Origin: Erythroxylum novogranatense
Taxonomy: Eukaryota > Streptophyta > Magnoliopsida > Malpighiales > Erythroxylaceae
Assembly: GCA_029891385.1 (NCBI GenBank)
Contig: CM057235.1
Span: 20,763,120-20,827,119 of the forward strand
DNA length: 64,000 nucleotides
Direction: 5' to 3'
Part shown: positions 10,115 through 20,244 of the stretch, in pieces
How positions within the stretch are numbered: the stretch's first letter is position 1
Layout of the letters: each line of letters begins with the position of its first letter
Translations under genes and position numbers: made by a program
The notes under the pieces: generated by a model
The model's input: the letters and a program-made list of their open reading frames with translations, nothing else
What the model was told of the DNA's origin: nothing
Databases searched by the model: none

Positions 10115-10311
10115 TATAAATGAAGCACGTGTGTTGTTTGACCAAGTCTTGTATAGTTGATAAGATAGGCTATATCTGCACATATTGTTATCTATCTGCT
10201 AGGTAGTTTAAATTCAAACAGGATTACTCTTGTACCAGAGTCGTGTATTTATTTACCTGTAAAAGTTATCAATGAAGTCAAGCTTTTCTTCACAGATCCT
10301 TTACCTCTTTA
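10115..10311 (+). repeat. 5' LTR of element B
   Basis: 197 bp, followed immediately by the primer site. It differs from the 3' LTR at three visible positions (c/t in TCTG(C/T)TAGG, c/a in TTCTT(C/A)ACAG, c/t in ACCT(C/T)TTTA). Confidence 0.93.
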
Positions 10312-10325
10312 TGGTAATCAGAGCC
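10312..10325 (+). promoter_or_regulatory. Primer binding site of element B, with a one-base insertion
   Basis: TGGTAATCAGAGCC lies directly after the 5' LTR. It matches the initiator-Met tRNA primer site TGGTATCAGAGCC except for one extra A. The following leader runs to the gag start at 10400. Confidence 0.75.
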
Positions 10326-10399
10326 ATTTCACTCTATCCGAGCAATACCAGTTTTTTTTTCCCGCTCCTCACGTCTTAGCCTTCCCATCTCTTGCCATA

Positions 10400-13300
10400 A
10401 TGACCAGCGCAACCGCCAACGGAGACGCTAACAATGCCACCAGCCTAATCATTCAGTTTAATCCGGCGTCTCAACTCCCGATTAAGCTATCCGGAAGTGT
10501 TAACTTTTCCACTTGGAAGGCTCAAGTGTCTATGTTGATGCATGGACATGATCTTTTTGGCCATCTTGATGGCACCAAGGAAATTCCCTCTCGCACCATT
10601 GGAGAGACCAGTAACCTCAACCCAGCCTACAGCTTATGGTTCCGCCAGGACCAGCTTATCCAGAATGCAATCATGGCGTCTGTCGATCCAACTATTGCCC
10701 CAATCGTTGCCAATGCTCATTCTTCTCAGCATGCCTGGGAAGCCTTTCATGCTACATACGCAAACAAGTCTCTCAAGGCTTTTTAGTCTCCGTGATCAGC
10801 TTGCACGACTTAACAAAGACACTCAGACAATGTCCGACTATCTTCATCGGGTGCGAGCCTTGGCCGATGAGCTTGCTCAAGCCGGTGCACCTCTTGCAAA
10901 TGAGGAATTGATCGTCCAAATCTTACGAGGTCTCGGATCTGAATATCGTGAGATCTCAGCCGCTATTCGAGCTCGGGATACAACTATTACGTATGAGGAT
11001 TTGTATGACAAGCTCATGGATCAAGAAGTTTTTCTTCAACATGAAGAAACAAAAAAACCAGCAGCCACTATTACTGCTGCAGTTGCCCAACGCACTACGA
11101 CATCCAATACCACTGATCCTCCTCGCCACAATCGACGCAATACTCAATCGTGGCGTCCAAATGGTCGGTATCAAAATCAATCCTCTCAGTGGCGTGGCAA
11201 CAATCGTTCGAATAATGGACGAAAATTGGTTTGTTGCCAACTGTGCAAGAAACCTGGTCATGAGGCCGATGTGTGCCGTTCAATGTCTCATAATCATCAT
11301 GAAGCCAAAGTCAATTATGCCATGATGCAATCGCCTCATACCGACTCTTGGCTGGTAGACTCCGGCGCATCACATCACATAACATCGGAGCCATATGATA
11401 TGCAGCGATACTACGACAATGACGGTATTACAGTTGGGAATGGTATGAAGATCCCAATTACTCATTATGGCACTACTCAATTAACTGCATCTAATACTTC
11501 TTTCATGCTTCCTAATACTCTGTGTGCACCCGATATGAAACGTAATCTTATCTCGGTTTCTCAATTTTGTCATGATAACAAGGCATCTATTGAATTTTTT
11601 CCTACTTTTTTTTGTGTGAAGGATCTCCAAACGAGGACACCATTGGTGCACAGACGGAGTAAAGATGGCTTGTACGTATGGCCTCAACCAACGCAATCAC
11701 CACCTCAAGCCCTTACCGCCGCCAAAACCACTTCTCTTGATGTCTGGCACCATAGATTAGGTCATCCTCATTTAAAGATTTTGAACTTTATTTGCAGCAA
11801 GTTTTGTTTGCCTTTTTCAAATAAAGAAAATTTTAACTCTTGCAATTCTTGTCAGTGCAATAAATCGCATAGGTTACCATTCAAAGAGTTTACTTTAACC
11901 AGTACAAAGCCTTTGCAAACTGTGTTTAGCGATCTCTGGGGTCCCTCACCAGTGCTATCCATTGATAAAAAATTATATTATTGCATCTTTGTTGATCAAT
12001 ATACTAAGTACACTTGGATATATACACTGACAAAAAAAAGTGAAGTCAAAGAAAATTTTCAAACCCTGAAACCGATTCTTGAAAAACATTTTTCCACACA
12101 TATTTTGTCTTTCTACACTGATGGTGGCACTGAATACAAAAGCCTTGATCCATATCTTGCCACTAATGGTATCGAACACCTAGTAAGTCCCCCCTACACC
12201 CCACAAAGAGTAGCTATAGTTGAGCGTCGTCACCGACACATTGTCGAAACTGCTAAAACCTTGCTCTCTCAAGCTAAATTGCCGACCTCCTTATGGTCTT
12301 TTGCCTGTCATCATGCAGTATATCTTATTAATCGACTAAACATACCGTTGTTGCACTATCAATCTCCCTATGAAAAGCTATTCACCAAACAACCAGCCTA
12401 TGCAACCTTGAAAAGCTTCGGATGTCTATGTTACCCTTGGCTAAAACCATATCAAAATCATAAACTTGACCCAAAATCGACACCATGTGTGTACCTAGGT
12501 ATGTCTCTCAGTCACCATTGCCACATATGTTATGATCCCATGACCAACAAGCTCTATTTTTCCAGAGATGTAACCTTTGTAGAAAGTGAATTTCCATACA
12601 ACACACGGTTCAAAAACTTGCTGCCAAAAACAAATGTAGCCTGGGATATGTCACCTGTTGTCAGCCAAGATCGACAATCAATAGTACCTCAGCCTTCCCA
12701 GGAGCTGCCTCCACCGATCATTATTCCCTCAGCCACTGCCGACTCATCACAAGCCATCGACTCCAGTGCTGATCCAATGCAGTCCTCGTCAAATCAAGGT
12801 ACTTCATTTTCTCACTCTATCATTTCATTGCCTAATAATATTAGTTCACATATCTACCCTATTGTTCAACCAGAGAGCACGATCCCACCACCTCCCTTAC
12901 AAGCTGATACCACCACCGTAAATGCCCAAACTGAGAGCATCACCCAGATTTCCGAACCCACCAACTCCCAAGCTGAAATCGACAATCTTAATCCCCTTTC
13001 CTCTGAAACCGTCTCTTTACCAGCCCTGAATCCTACCTCAACCACCAATCGAGTTGTCACAAGGTCCCAAAACAACATTTTTAAACCCAAACCGAAATTC
13101 AACTATGTTGCCAATTTGTCACTTGATGTTGTTCCAACCACTGTTAAACAAGCCCAAAAACACAAAGAGTGGAGGGATGCAATGAAAGAAGAGTATGATG
13201 CATTAATTAGAACTAATACATGGGACTTGGTTCCTCGGGATGATACAAAAAATATTGTTGCTTGTAAGTGGATTTTTAGGATTAAACGCAAACCAGATGG

Positions 13301-14677
13301 GTCGATTGATAGGTACAAGGCACGGTTGGTTGCAAAGGGGTTCATGCAACGACCGGGAATTGATTATCACTCCACTTTTAGTCCGGTTGTCAAGCAAACA
13401 ACAATTCGGATTGTTCTTACTATTGCTGTCTCGAGAAATTGGGTGATAAGGCAACTTGATGTCAACAATGCGTTCTTGCAAGGAGACCTAAAAGAAGAGG
13501 TCTACATGTCTCAACCACAAGGGTTTGAAGCCGTAGCAGCTCCAAATCACGTTTGTCGCCTTCGGAAAGCGATTTATGGACTCAAACAGGCTCCATTGGC
13601 ATGGTACTTGGCTTTGACCAATCACTTGCATGATCTTGGTTTTCAAAAATCAAAATCGGATCCATCTCTTTTTAGTTCAGCCATGGTTCGGTTCAGATTT
13701 TTGCTTTAGTTTATGTCGATGATATCATACTTACGGGCAGTCATGAGACCGCTGTTGCAAGGGTTATTACCTCTCTTCATAGTCGGTTTTCTATCAAGGA
13801 TCTGGGTCAGCTTCATTATTTTTTGGGAGTTGAGGTAACTCGGACTGATAAAAGTTTGTTTTTGGCTCAAACCGGTTATATTGATGAACTATTGGCCGCT
13901 GAAAATATGCATGAGTGTAAGGAAGCCCCGACACCGATGAGTAGCTCTGAGGTCTTCACATTACACGATGGAGCCCCTTCTTTTGATGCCACACGATATC
14001 GCTCTGTTCTTGGGAAACTACAGTATATATCTTTCACAAGACCTGACATCAATTATGCAGTCAATAAGTTGTCTCAGTTTATGCATCGACCCTCGGAGTT
14101 GCATTGGAAAGCTCTAAAACGTGTTCTCCGTTATTTACGCGGTACTTCAAGGCTTGAACTGCATTTGCGCCGAACGACTAGCACAGTTTTGTCTATGTAT
14201 GCTGATGCCGATTGGGCAGGGGATCCTGATGGTCGAAACTCCACTTCCGGACAGATTCTCTTTCTTGGTGTGAATCCGATGAGCTGGTCTTCTAAAAAGC
14301 AATAGACCGTCGCTCGATCCTCCACAGAAGCCGAGTTTAAAGTTGTTGCAAATTCTGTATCTGAAGTTTGCTGGGTTCAAAATCTGCTTGCTGAGCTTCG
14401 TATCTTTCCACCTAGTGCTCCAACAGTCTACTTTGACAATGTTGGTGTCACATATCTCAGCAAGAATCCGGCCATAAACACGAGAATGAAACATGTCACA
14501 GTTGACTTTCACTATGTTCGCAACAAAGTTCAACTCAATGAACTCAACGTTGTTCATGTCCATGCCCATGATCAACTTGCTGATGCTCTAACCAAACCGT
14601 TGGCGAAGTCTGCTTTTCAACATCACTTAATCAAGCTTGGAGTTACTTCCAACTGCAAGCTTGAGGGGGGCGTATAA
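10400..14677 (+). pseudogene. Element B gag-pol polyprotein with two frameshifts and a stop
   Basis: Gag starts at ATG 10400 (MTSATANGDANNA) and contains the copia gag pattern INFSTWKAQ-like [16 protein letters not shown] frameshift near 10780 (after ANKSLKAF) moves to the frame [20 protein letters not shown]. The CCHC knuckle [14 protein letters not shown] is at about 11235-11275 and the protease is [14 protein letters not shown]-pre-integrase is WHHRLGHPH. Integrase has FSDLWGPSP and [10 protein letters not shown]; the usual PQQNG is changed to PQRVA before ERRHRH. RT runs to a second frameshift near 13685-13700, just before YVDDIILTGS. RNase H is DADWAGDPDGRNSTSG, interrupted by TAG at 14303-14305, then CDN-type FDNVGVTYLSKNPA and the stop at 14675-14677. 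Confidence 0.92.
14659..14672 (+). promoter_or_regulatory. Polypurine tract of element B
   Basis: GCTTGAGGGGGGCG directly precedes the 3' LTR. The pol stop overlaps the LTR start, as in element D. Confidence 0.8.
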
Positions 14678-14869
14678 ATGAAGCACGTGTGTTGTTTGAC
14701 CAAGTCTTGTATAGTTGATAAGATAGGCTATATCTGCACATATTGTTATCTATCTGTTAGGTAGTTTAAATTCAAACAGGATTACTCTTGTACCAGAGTC
14801 GTGTATTTATTTACCTGTAAAAGTTATCAATGAAGTCAAGCTTTTCTTAACAGATCCTTTACCTTTTTA
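14673..14869 (+). repeat. 3' LTR of element B
   Basis: 197 bp, TATAAATG to TTTTTA, followed by the ATAAC target duplication and resumption of the LINE. Confidence 0.93.
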
Positions 14870-14874
14870 ATAAC

Positions 14875-15131
14875 ATTCAAGAATTGTTAATCTCTTTGTC
14901 GAAACTGGAAGCCCCAAATTAAATAAAGTAGAGGTGGAGGCTTCTCTGCCATTCCGATAAGCAAGATTATTATTGAGATCATTGGAGCAGCGCCTTTAGA
15001 GAAGATGAGGTGATTCTTGTTGAGACTAATGCTCAACCCCAAGATATCTTTGAACCTAGAGAGAGCTTTCATGAAGCTTTGAACTGAATAAGGTGTGGCT
15101 TTGCAGAAAAGTATGTTATTAGCACAAATTA
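14875..15131 (-). pseudogene. LINE reverse transcriptase palm fragment
   Basis: On the - strand the sequence reads CANNILFCKATPYSVQSF followed by KALSRFKDILGLSISL and NKNHLIFSKGA. This is the non-LTR RT active-site neighbourhood, where 'F/Y-A-D-D' is expected. The catalytic aspartates are replaced (CANN), so the copy is dead. The upstream side ends at an A-rich tract next to the CACTA terminus. Confidence 0.7.
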
Positions 15132-15154
15132 AAAAAAAAACGGTATTTACTATC

Positions 15155-16690
15155 CACTACAACAGAAGACACATTTAGCGACGACAAATTTCATCGCTAA
15201 ATGTCACAAAATTGTCGCTAATACTCATTCGTGATGATTTGAATTCGTCGCGAATATCGTTGCAAAATTCTGGTAAAAAAAACTATATACAACGTTTTCA
15301 TCAAATCGTCGCTAATACACTTTTACTATTAATAGTTTTCAAAGCAAAAAATTATAGGCGACATTTTACTATATCGTCGCCAATAAGTTTTGGCTATGCT
15401 TCCATTAGCTAATAAGTTTTGGCGATGAAATAGAAGCATAGAGAAAACTTATTGGTTTTAGCTACGCTTTTTGAAACATAGCTAATAACTTTTAGCTATG
15501 AAATAGAAGCGTAGCAAAAAATTATTGACTACGTTTCTAAAATCATAGCCAAATATTTTTAGTGATATTTTGAAATTTTAAATATACATTTTAACTAATC
15601 GTTATATCATGTAGATTGTAATTATTGGTGAGATTTTAATTGATATTAATGTATGTAATATTTAGATATTTTTGTTCTATAATTTATTATGCAAAATATA
15701 ATTAAAATAATTAAAATTAGAAGCATTTTATATAGAAATTAAAATATCATTAAATATAATCATTTACAAAATTTTAATTACAATTTGAAAAATACTTAAA
15801 TACATAATAAAAATAAAAATATTAGTTGAATGACTAAGAATCATTTTCATTTTCACTAATTACATAATTTGGGCCAAGTATATTTTTGACCAACTTTTCA
15901 AGTTTGGCTAACTTTTTTTTATTACGTTCTAATTTAGCATGAAGTGACTAGTTGTTCTCGTCAAGATGTTGGACATATTGTGGTCTTAATAAAGATGAAG
16001 TAGTTGGCTTTGGGCCAAACCTAAGACCTTTGATGTAGCTGGATTGTGCTCCAAGCACGTTCTTGCTAATGTCATCTTCATTTGACTCATTTTTATCAGA
16101 TATTCATGTTTGCAACAACCCCTGCATCCTATTCTAAAACTTAAAAATAAAATCAATATTTAATTCAAATATTATTAGTTAATACTACATAAATGCATAA
16201 ACTTAAAAATTAAACAAATTTTTATACTTTCATAATTATTGTGCGCTTCTTTAGACATTTAGCCTTCACCTTCCTTACAGTGTGTCAGTTTGTCGAGTAT
16301 AATCCTATCATGCTATTCTCTATGTAGTTCCTTTCGACTCTATTTTATGAAAAAAGTACACAATAAATAATATTGTATTTACTTATGTAATTATAACTTG
16401 TAAACAAAGAACTTAGATATTCATTTAGTAGGATAATAAATGATTTGGAGCCTTGGCTGTGTGGAATTTTCTTTTTTTTTTCCTCTATTAACCTTGGTTT
16501 TCTCACATTTTTCCTAAATAAAGAAAAGAAATAGTCATTAAATTGTGTAACAAGATTAATGGAAGCAAATCTGATGAGAAAGAAAACAAACATTAACATT
16601 GGCAGAGGCTGGTAATCTCACAAAATGTTCTAATTTTTTGGAGACATCCATTCCAAAACATATTTCCTTTTCTCCTCATCCAAACGAAAA
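15155..16690 (-). mobile_element. Truncated CACTA (En/Spm-like) transposon, 3' end and transposase remains
   Basis: The left terminus is CACTACAACAGAAGACAC, the canonical plant CACTA end. It is followed by subterminal repeats built on TTAGCGACGA / TCGTCGCTAA-type units (15175-15375), which grade into GCTATGAAATAGAAGC / TAGCTACGCTT variants (15380-15560). Further in, the - strand has transposase fragments. No matching TGTAGTG end exists to the right, so the other half is lost. The right limit is approximate, where hAT-associated AT-rich sequence begins. Confidence 0.7.
15840..16600 (-). pseudogene. CACTA transposase C-terminal remnant (Ptta/En/Spm, Transposase_24-like)
   Basis: The - strand segment at about 16400-16520 reads KNVRKPRLIEEKKKKIPHS then QGSKSFIILLNEY. 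This matches the 'N-x-K-x2-Y-P-H-x2-GSKSF' signature of plant CACTA transposase accessory proteins. It is preceded by a plausible intron acceptor (TTTATTTAG). Nearer the terminus (15850-16070) a frame reads LGAQSSYIKGLRFGPKPT, followed by a short coiled-coil-like ELE/KLEKL tail. This is the usual 'VLG-x-GY-x-GLG-x-GP' C-terminus. Stops occur between the pieces. Confidence 0.65.
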
Positions 16691-17116
16691 GATTTGTAAT
16701 ATGTTATTATTTTATAGTTGAATTATGAGATAATACAAAGTAAGTTGTAAACTTATAATTATGAGTTATGGTTGAAGTTGAATATGTTATAGTTGTGAGT
16801 GTATGTCTTTAGTTTACGATTGAATGATGTAATCATACAAAATTAGTTATATTATATAAGATGTATATGTGTATTATATAATTGTGTATGTTTAATACTT
16901 GAATTGTTAGTTTTGATTTATTAGTGAATTATGTTGAATGAAATTGAATTATGTATGATGTAATCATGCAAAATGAGTTATCCTATATAAGATGTATATG
17001 CTTATTATGTAATTGTGTTAGTTTGGACTTTTAAGTTAAACAATACATATTTTGTGATAGTATTTGATAATGATAAGTTAATTTTTATACACGCCTTCAT
17101 TTATTTTTATAGATAA
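16690..17116. other. AT-rich 5' flank of hAT gene with an imperfect duplication
   Basis: No gene is seen. A segment starting GATGTAATCATACAAAAT (about 16826-16890) recurs in diverged form at about 16957-17022, a direct duplication with a repeat distance near 130 bp. It probably belongs to the 5' noncoding part of the hAT element (inference). Confidence 0.4.
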
Positions 17117-17354
17117 ATGGAAGGAAGTTCAAGTATTCCTAATAATTCAATCGTTTTAGGAAGATGCAATGATCCAGCTTGGGCTCATGTTAGATTGATC
17201 CCTAAAATGAAGAACTATATAATTTGCTTATTTTGTAACAAGTATTTGAAAGGTGAAGGAATTACCAGATTAAAGAAGCATTTGTCTAGAGTTAAAAGAG
17301 ATGTGGAAACTTGTAAAAAAGTGAGTCATAATTTGAAATGACAAATGAAGACTT
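17117..17354 (+). pseudogene. hAT transposase piece 1: BED zinc finger
   Basis: Translation from ATG 17117 gives DPAWAHVRLIPKMKNYIIC, then LFCNKYLKGEGITRLKKHL, and VETCKKVS. The pattern is C-x2-C...H-x(n)-C with 'GGITRLKxHL', the BED finger of plant hAT transposases that binds transposon ends. A TGA follows at 17339-17341, and the solo LTR begins at 17355. Confidence 0.85.
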
Positions 17355-19054
17355 TGTAAGGTTCCAATCATGCATCTCATACCTAATATTTATCAAATAT
17401 ATGCAGCGGAAAATAAAACAGAACCTCAAAAACCATATCTACTTACACATATAGATATAGAAAACAAAAACATGAAAAGTAAGATGTTTACATACCTTTC
17501 CGAAGATCTCCTTCGTTCTTTAATCTTCTCTGCGTTGGGTTGTCGTAAACCACAACAATCAATGTAGATTGTCTCTAATGAAAGTCCACACGAAGATAGA
17601 AGGATGAAACCTCACTAGAACAAGGCTAGAATTCTTTCTTTGTGTTAGCAAAGACAAGAACTCTTGTGAGAGTTAGAGAGAAAAAGGAGTGTGTGTGTAA
17701 GAAAGAACTTTTCTTTCACGTGTGTCTTACACATGATGCACGAAAACCATCTCGATTTTCTACACCATTTGGCCTTCCATGACCCCATCACTAATGGAGC
17801 GTTATAGGAAGTTAATGGTCACGAATAGCATGCATTAATGGAAGTTATGGGAAGTTAATGACCATGAATAGCATGCATTAATGGAAGCTTGGGAAGTTAA
17901 TGGCCAAATTGACAACTAACAACACTTGTTTCTAATCCATTCCATGCAACGTTTTCTACCATGATCACATTGCGATACAATCCTGAAACAATCTCTCAGA
18001 TCTTGAATCACCATTCAAGTCCATTTTACTCATCCTTTGGATCTCCTATGTGTGTGACCCATCAAGTTCCTATTTATTTTGGCCACTTGAATTAATACTT
18101 AATTTAAGTAAGTCAAGAGCGGTATCTAGCAACACGTCATGACCTTTAATTGACCAAAAAGTTAGTGGTTTGACTACAAACTCTTCCATACACAATGTTG
18201 CCATATAATTCGTCCTTTCACCATCTATACCCCAATTAGTTTAGAGTATGGCCAAAGTTTCAACTCCCACTAAACTGACTATGTCATATTTAATCCAAGT
18301 GATATTAGATCTTGTCCTGAAGATCTTATTACTCTATGTATCATTGAAGACTCTCTTCATGACACATATCTGCTCTAGCCTGAGACTCCTGAATAATGAC
18401 CCCGACAAGAAGTTGTGGGTATCGTCTCCTTCTATCAGGAGTGGCGAATCCTTTATTGGCTACTCATTACCTCCGAATATCTCAAGTTTTACCCAATCAC
18501 CACTTTATGAGTAACCCCTAAAAGGCATCAATGAATAGAGTCAAAGCACAGGATCAGTATCCGAGATATCCTTAAGCACCTCAAGTCAAAAGATACTTGC
18601 ATCATTGCTACGATGAGACTTTCATTGACACTGGAATAGAATATCCATATGATTGTCTCGTAGTAGGTAAATCCAATGTACTTACTACCTTTAGTAAGCA
18701 TCCACATGTTAACTTTAAACAACTCATGTCTACAGCTTATAAGATCTACTGCTTGATCTAATCAAGGAGTATAACATATACTAGTCTATTCGAACATCTC
18801 ATTTTATTAATCCTATGATTAGGGAAACTTTTGATACTAACATAATTACACATGATAGGAATCTTATTATCATGATCTCATCATGATTTCCTCTATGCTA
18901 TGTTTTCTATCAAGGACTTCATTAAATCAATTTAAGATCAACATTAAATCCATAAATGTATGAACATCGAAATAATAAAAATACCTTTATTAATCATAAA
19001 ATGATTTGTACAATAGGTGCTAAAGGTGATTGCTTTTAGAGCACTTCTTTAACA
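17355..19054 (-). repeat. Solo LTR (about 1.7 kb) of a copia family related to element E
   Basis: On the - strand it begins TGTTAAAGAAGTGC and ends GGAACCTTACA. It is flanked by GACTT (17350-17354) and AACTT (19055-19059), a target duplication with one mismatch. The interior shares long diverged stretches with the inverted LTR of element E, for example AGCGGTATCTAGCAACAC at about 18119-18136 and 21636-21653. No internal region remains, so it is a recombination product. Open frames inside it have no recognisable product. Confidence 0.8.
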
Positions 19055-20134
19055 AACTTTTCTTGAAGAGTATCAGCACGAGAAAGATTGAAGGCAAAGA
19101 TTGAATTAAGAACTTGATTGTGGAAGTTCATTTGTTGGTGCTAAGGATGATAATGGGAATGTTGAAGGTAATAGTATTCCTACCAAACAAGAAGTGAATG
19201 TTGCACCTAGACATGATCTTAGGAAAAGAACAAGATGTGTCTAATTTTTTTGTAGCACGAACAACTCTTAGAGCTTAATCTTCAATTCATAATGCCCTAT
19301 AATCAAGAGAAGCGGCTCATAATTTAGATATGAAAATGGCTAGATGGTGGATAATTTAGGTATAGCATTTAATGCTTCCCAGTCATATTATTATTAGCTT
19401 ATGGTAGATGTTATTTCCTCTTACAATCTATGATATAAAACTCCTTCAATTGATTATCACAGAGGTAAACTTTTGACTAGCTCTATTTATGAAATTGAAA
19501 GTTATTTAATTGAAATAAGAATAACTTATGCTACTTTTGAGTGTTCAATCATGTGTGATAGTTAGACAAATAGAAGACATGAGTCTATTGTTAATTTTTT
19601 GGGGCATCCTACAAAGGGCTCAATGTTTTTGAAGTCTATTGATGCATCTACCCTTATTAGGAATGCTAATACTTTATTAGGAATAGTCAACAAAGTTGTA
19701 AATGATATTAGGTTAGAAAATATTGTTCATTTCATTACTGACAAAGATTCTGCTTATAAAGCAGCTAGAAGAAGATTACAAAGCAAGTATAATTCTTTTT
19801 GTTGGATTCCTTGTGTTTCACATTGCATTGACTTAATGTTGGAAAACATAAGGGATGCTAGGTGTTTTCCTATTACTAATGAGACTGTGTAGACAGCAAA
19901 AATGCTGACCAAGTTCATCTACAATTGTGCATGGGTCTTGAATTTGATGAGAAAGGATTTTACTAATGGTAAGAATTTGTCATCCTATTGGTACAAGATT
20001 TACAACAAATTTTTTATTATGATAAAGAAAGAGTTTAGATAGAAGTTTATAGATAAACAAGTTACATCTTAGCATGCTAGGTCTAATGTTAAATTGGAGG
20101 TTTCCATAATTATACTTGAAGATATTAAATTTTG
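19055..20134 (+). pseudogene. hAT transposase piece 2: DUF659 region
   Basis: The first part (19055-19500) is degraded. From about 19490 the frame reads YEIESYLIEIRITYATFEC, then IMCDS, stop, TNRRHESIVNFLGHPTKG and SMFLKSIDAS, followed by ENIVHFITDKDSAYKAA and WIPCVSHCIDLMLENI. This is the DUF659 RNase H-like half of plant hAT transposases, including the 'D-N/K-x-S/A-x-Y' aspartate region. Stops at 19563-19565 and 19890-19892 and later breaks show it is dead. The frame is cut at 20134 by element E. Confidence 0.85.
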
Positions 20135-20244
20135 TGTTAGAGTAGTGCCCTAAAGGCAATCCCCTTTAGCGCATTTTGTTCATAGTCATGTACAGACTTT
20201 ATGAATAAATAAAGAAAGGCATGTTTCATTTATTTGATGTTCTT
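20135..20244 (+). repeat. First 110 bp of the 5' LTR of element E
   Basis: Starts TGTTAGAGTAGTGCCC and matches 27998-28107 of the 3' LTR with a few differences. It then stops abruptly at TGATGTTCTT, where the inverted leader begins. Confidence 0.9.

Larger units (their letters stand above)
10115..14869 (+). mobile_element. Ty1/copia LTR retrotransposon B, full length, defective
   Basis: The element is 4755 bp with 197-bp LTRs at 10115-10311 and 14673-14869 and a perfect 5-bp target duplication ATAAC (10110-10114 and 14870-14874). It has PBS, gag, pol and polypurine tract in the standard order. The LTRs differ at three positions by eye. Two frameshifts and one in-frame stop in gag-pol make it non-functional. 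The LTRs start TATAAATG and end TTTA, so both termini are non-canonical. Small LTRs and a single CCHC knuckle suggest an Ale/Retrofit-type lineage (inference). Confidence 0.95.
8586..15131 (-). mobile_element. Degenerate LINE (non-LTR retrotransposon), split by copia B and a MITE
   Basis: Three - strand segments match consecutive parts of a plant LINE ORF2: the RT palm region (14875-15131), the RT C-terminal connection region (about 9600-10109) and the zf-RVT domain (about 8995-9220). The order on the - strand is correct once element B (10115-14869) is removed with one copy of ATAAC. A hAT MITE sits at 9436-9591. All frames are broken, and both the 5' end and the first part of ORF2 are missing. 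The 3' end is placed near 8586 by the A/T-rich tract; no target duplication was identified. Confidence 0.75.

Noticed and set aside
15155..16690. Complete CACTA transposon
   Set aside because: Only one terminus is present and the transposase is fragmentary; no opposite TGTAGTG end was found before the hAT sequence.
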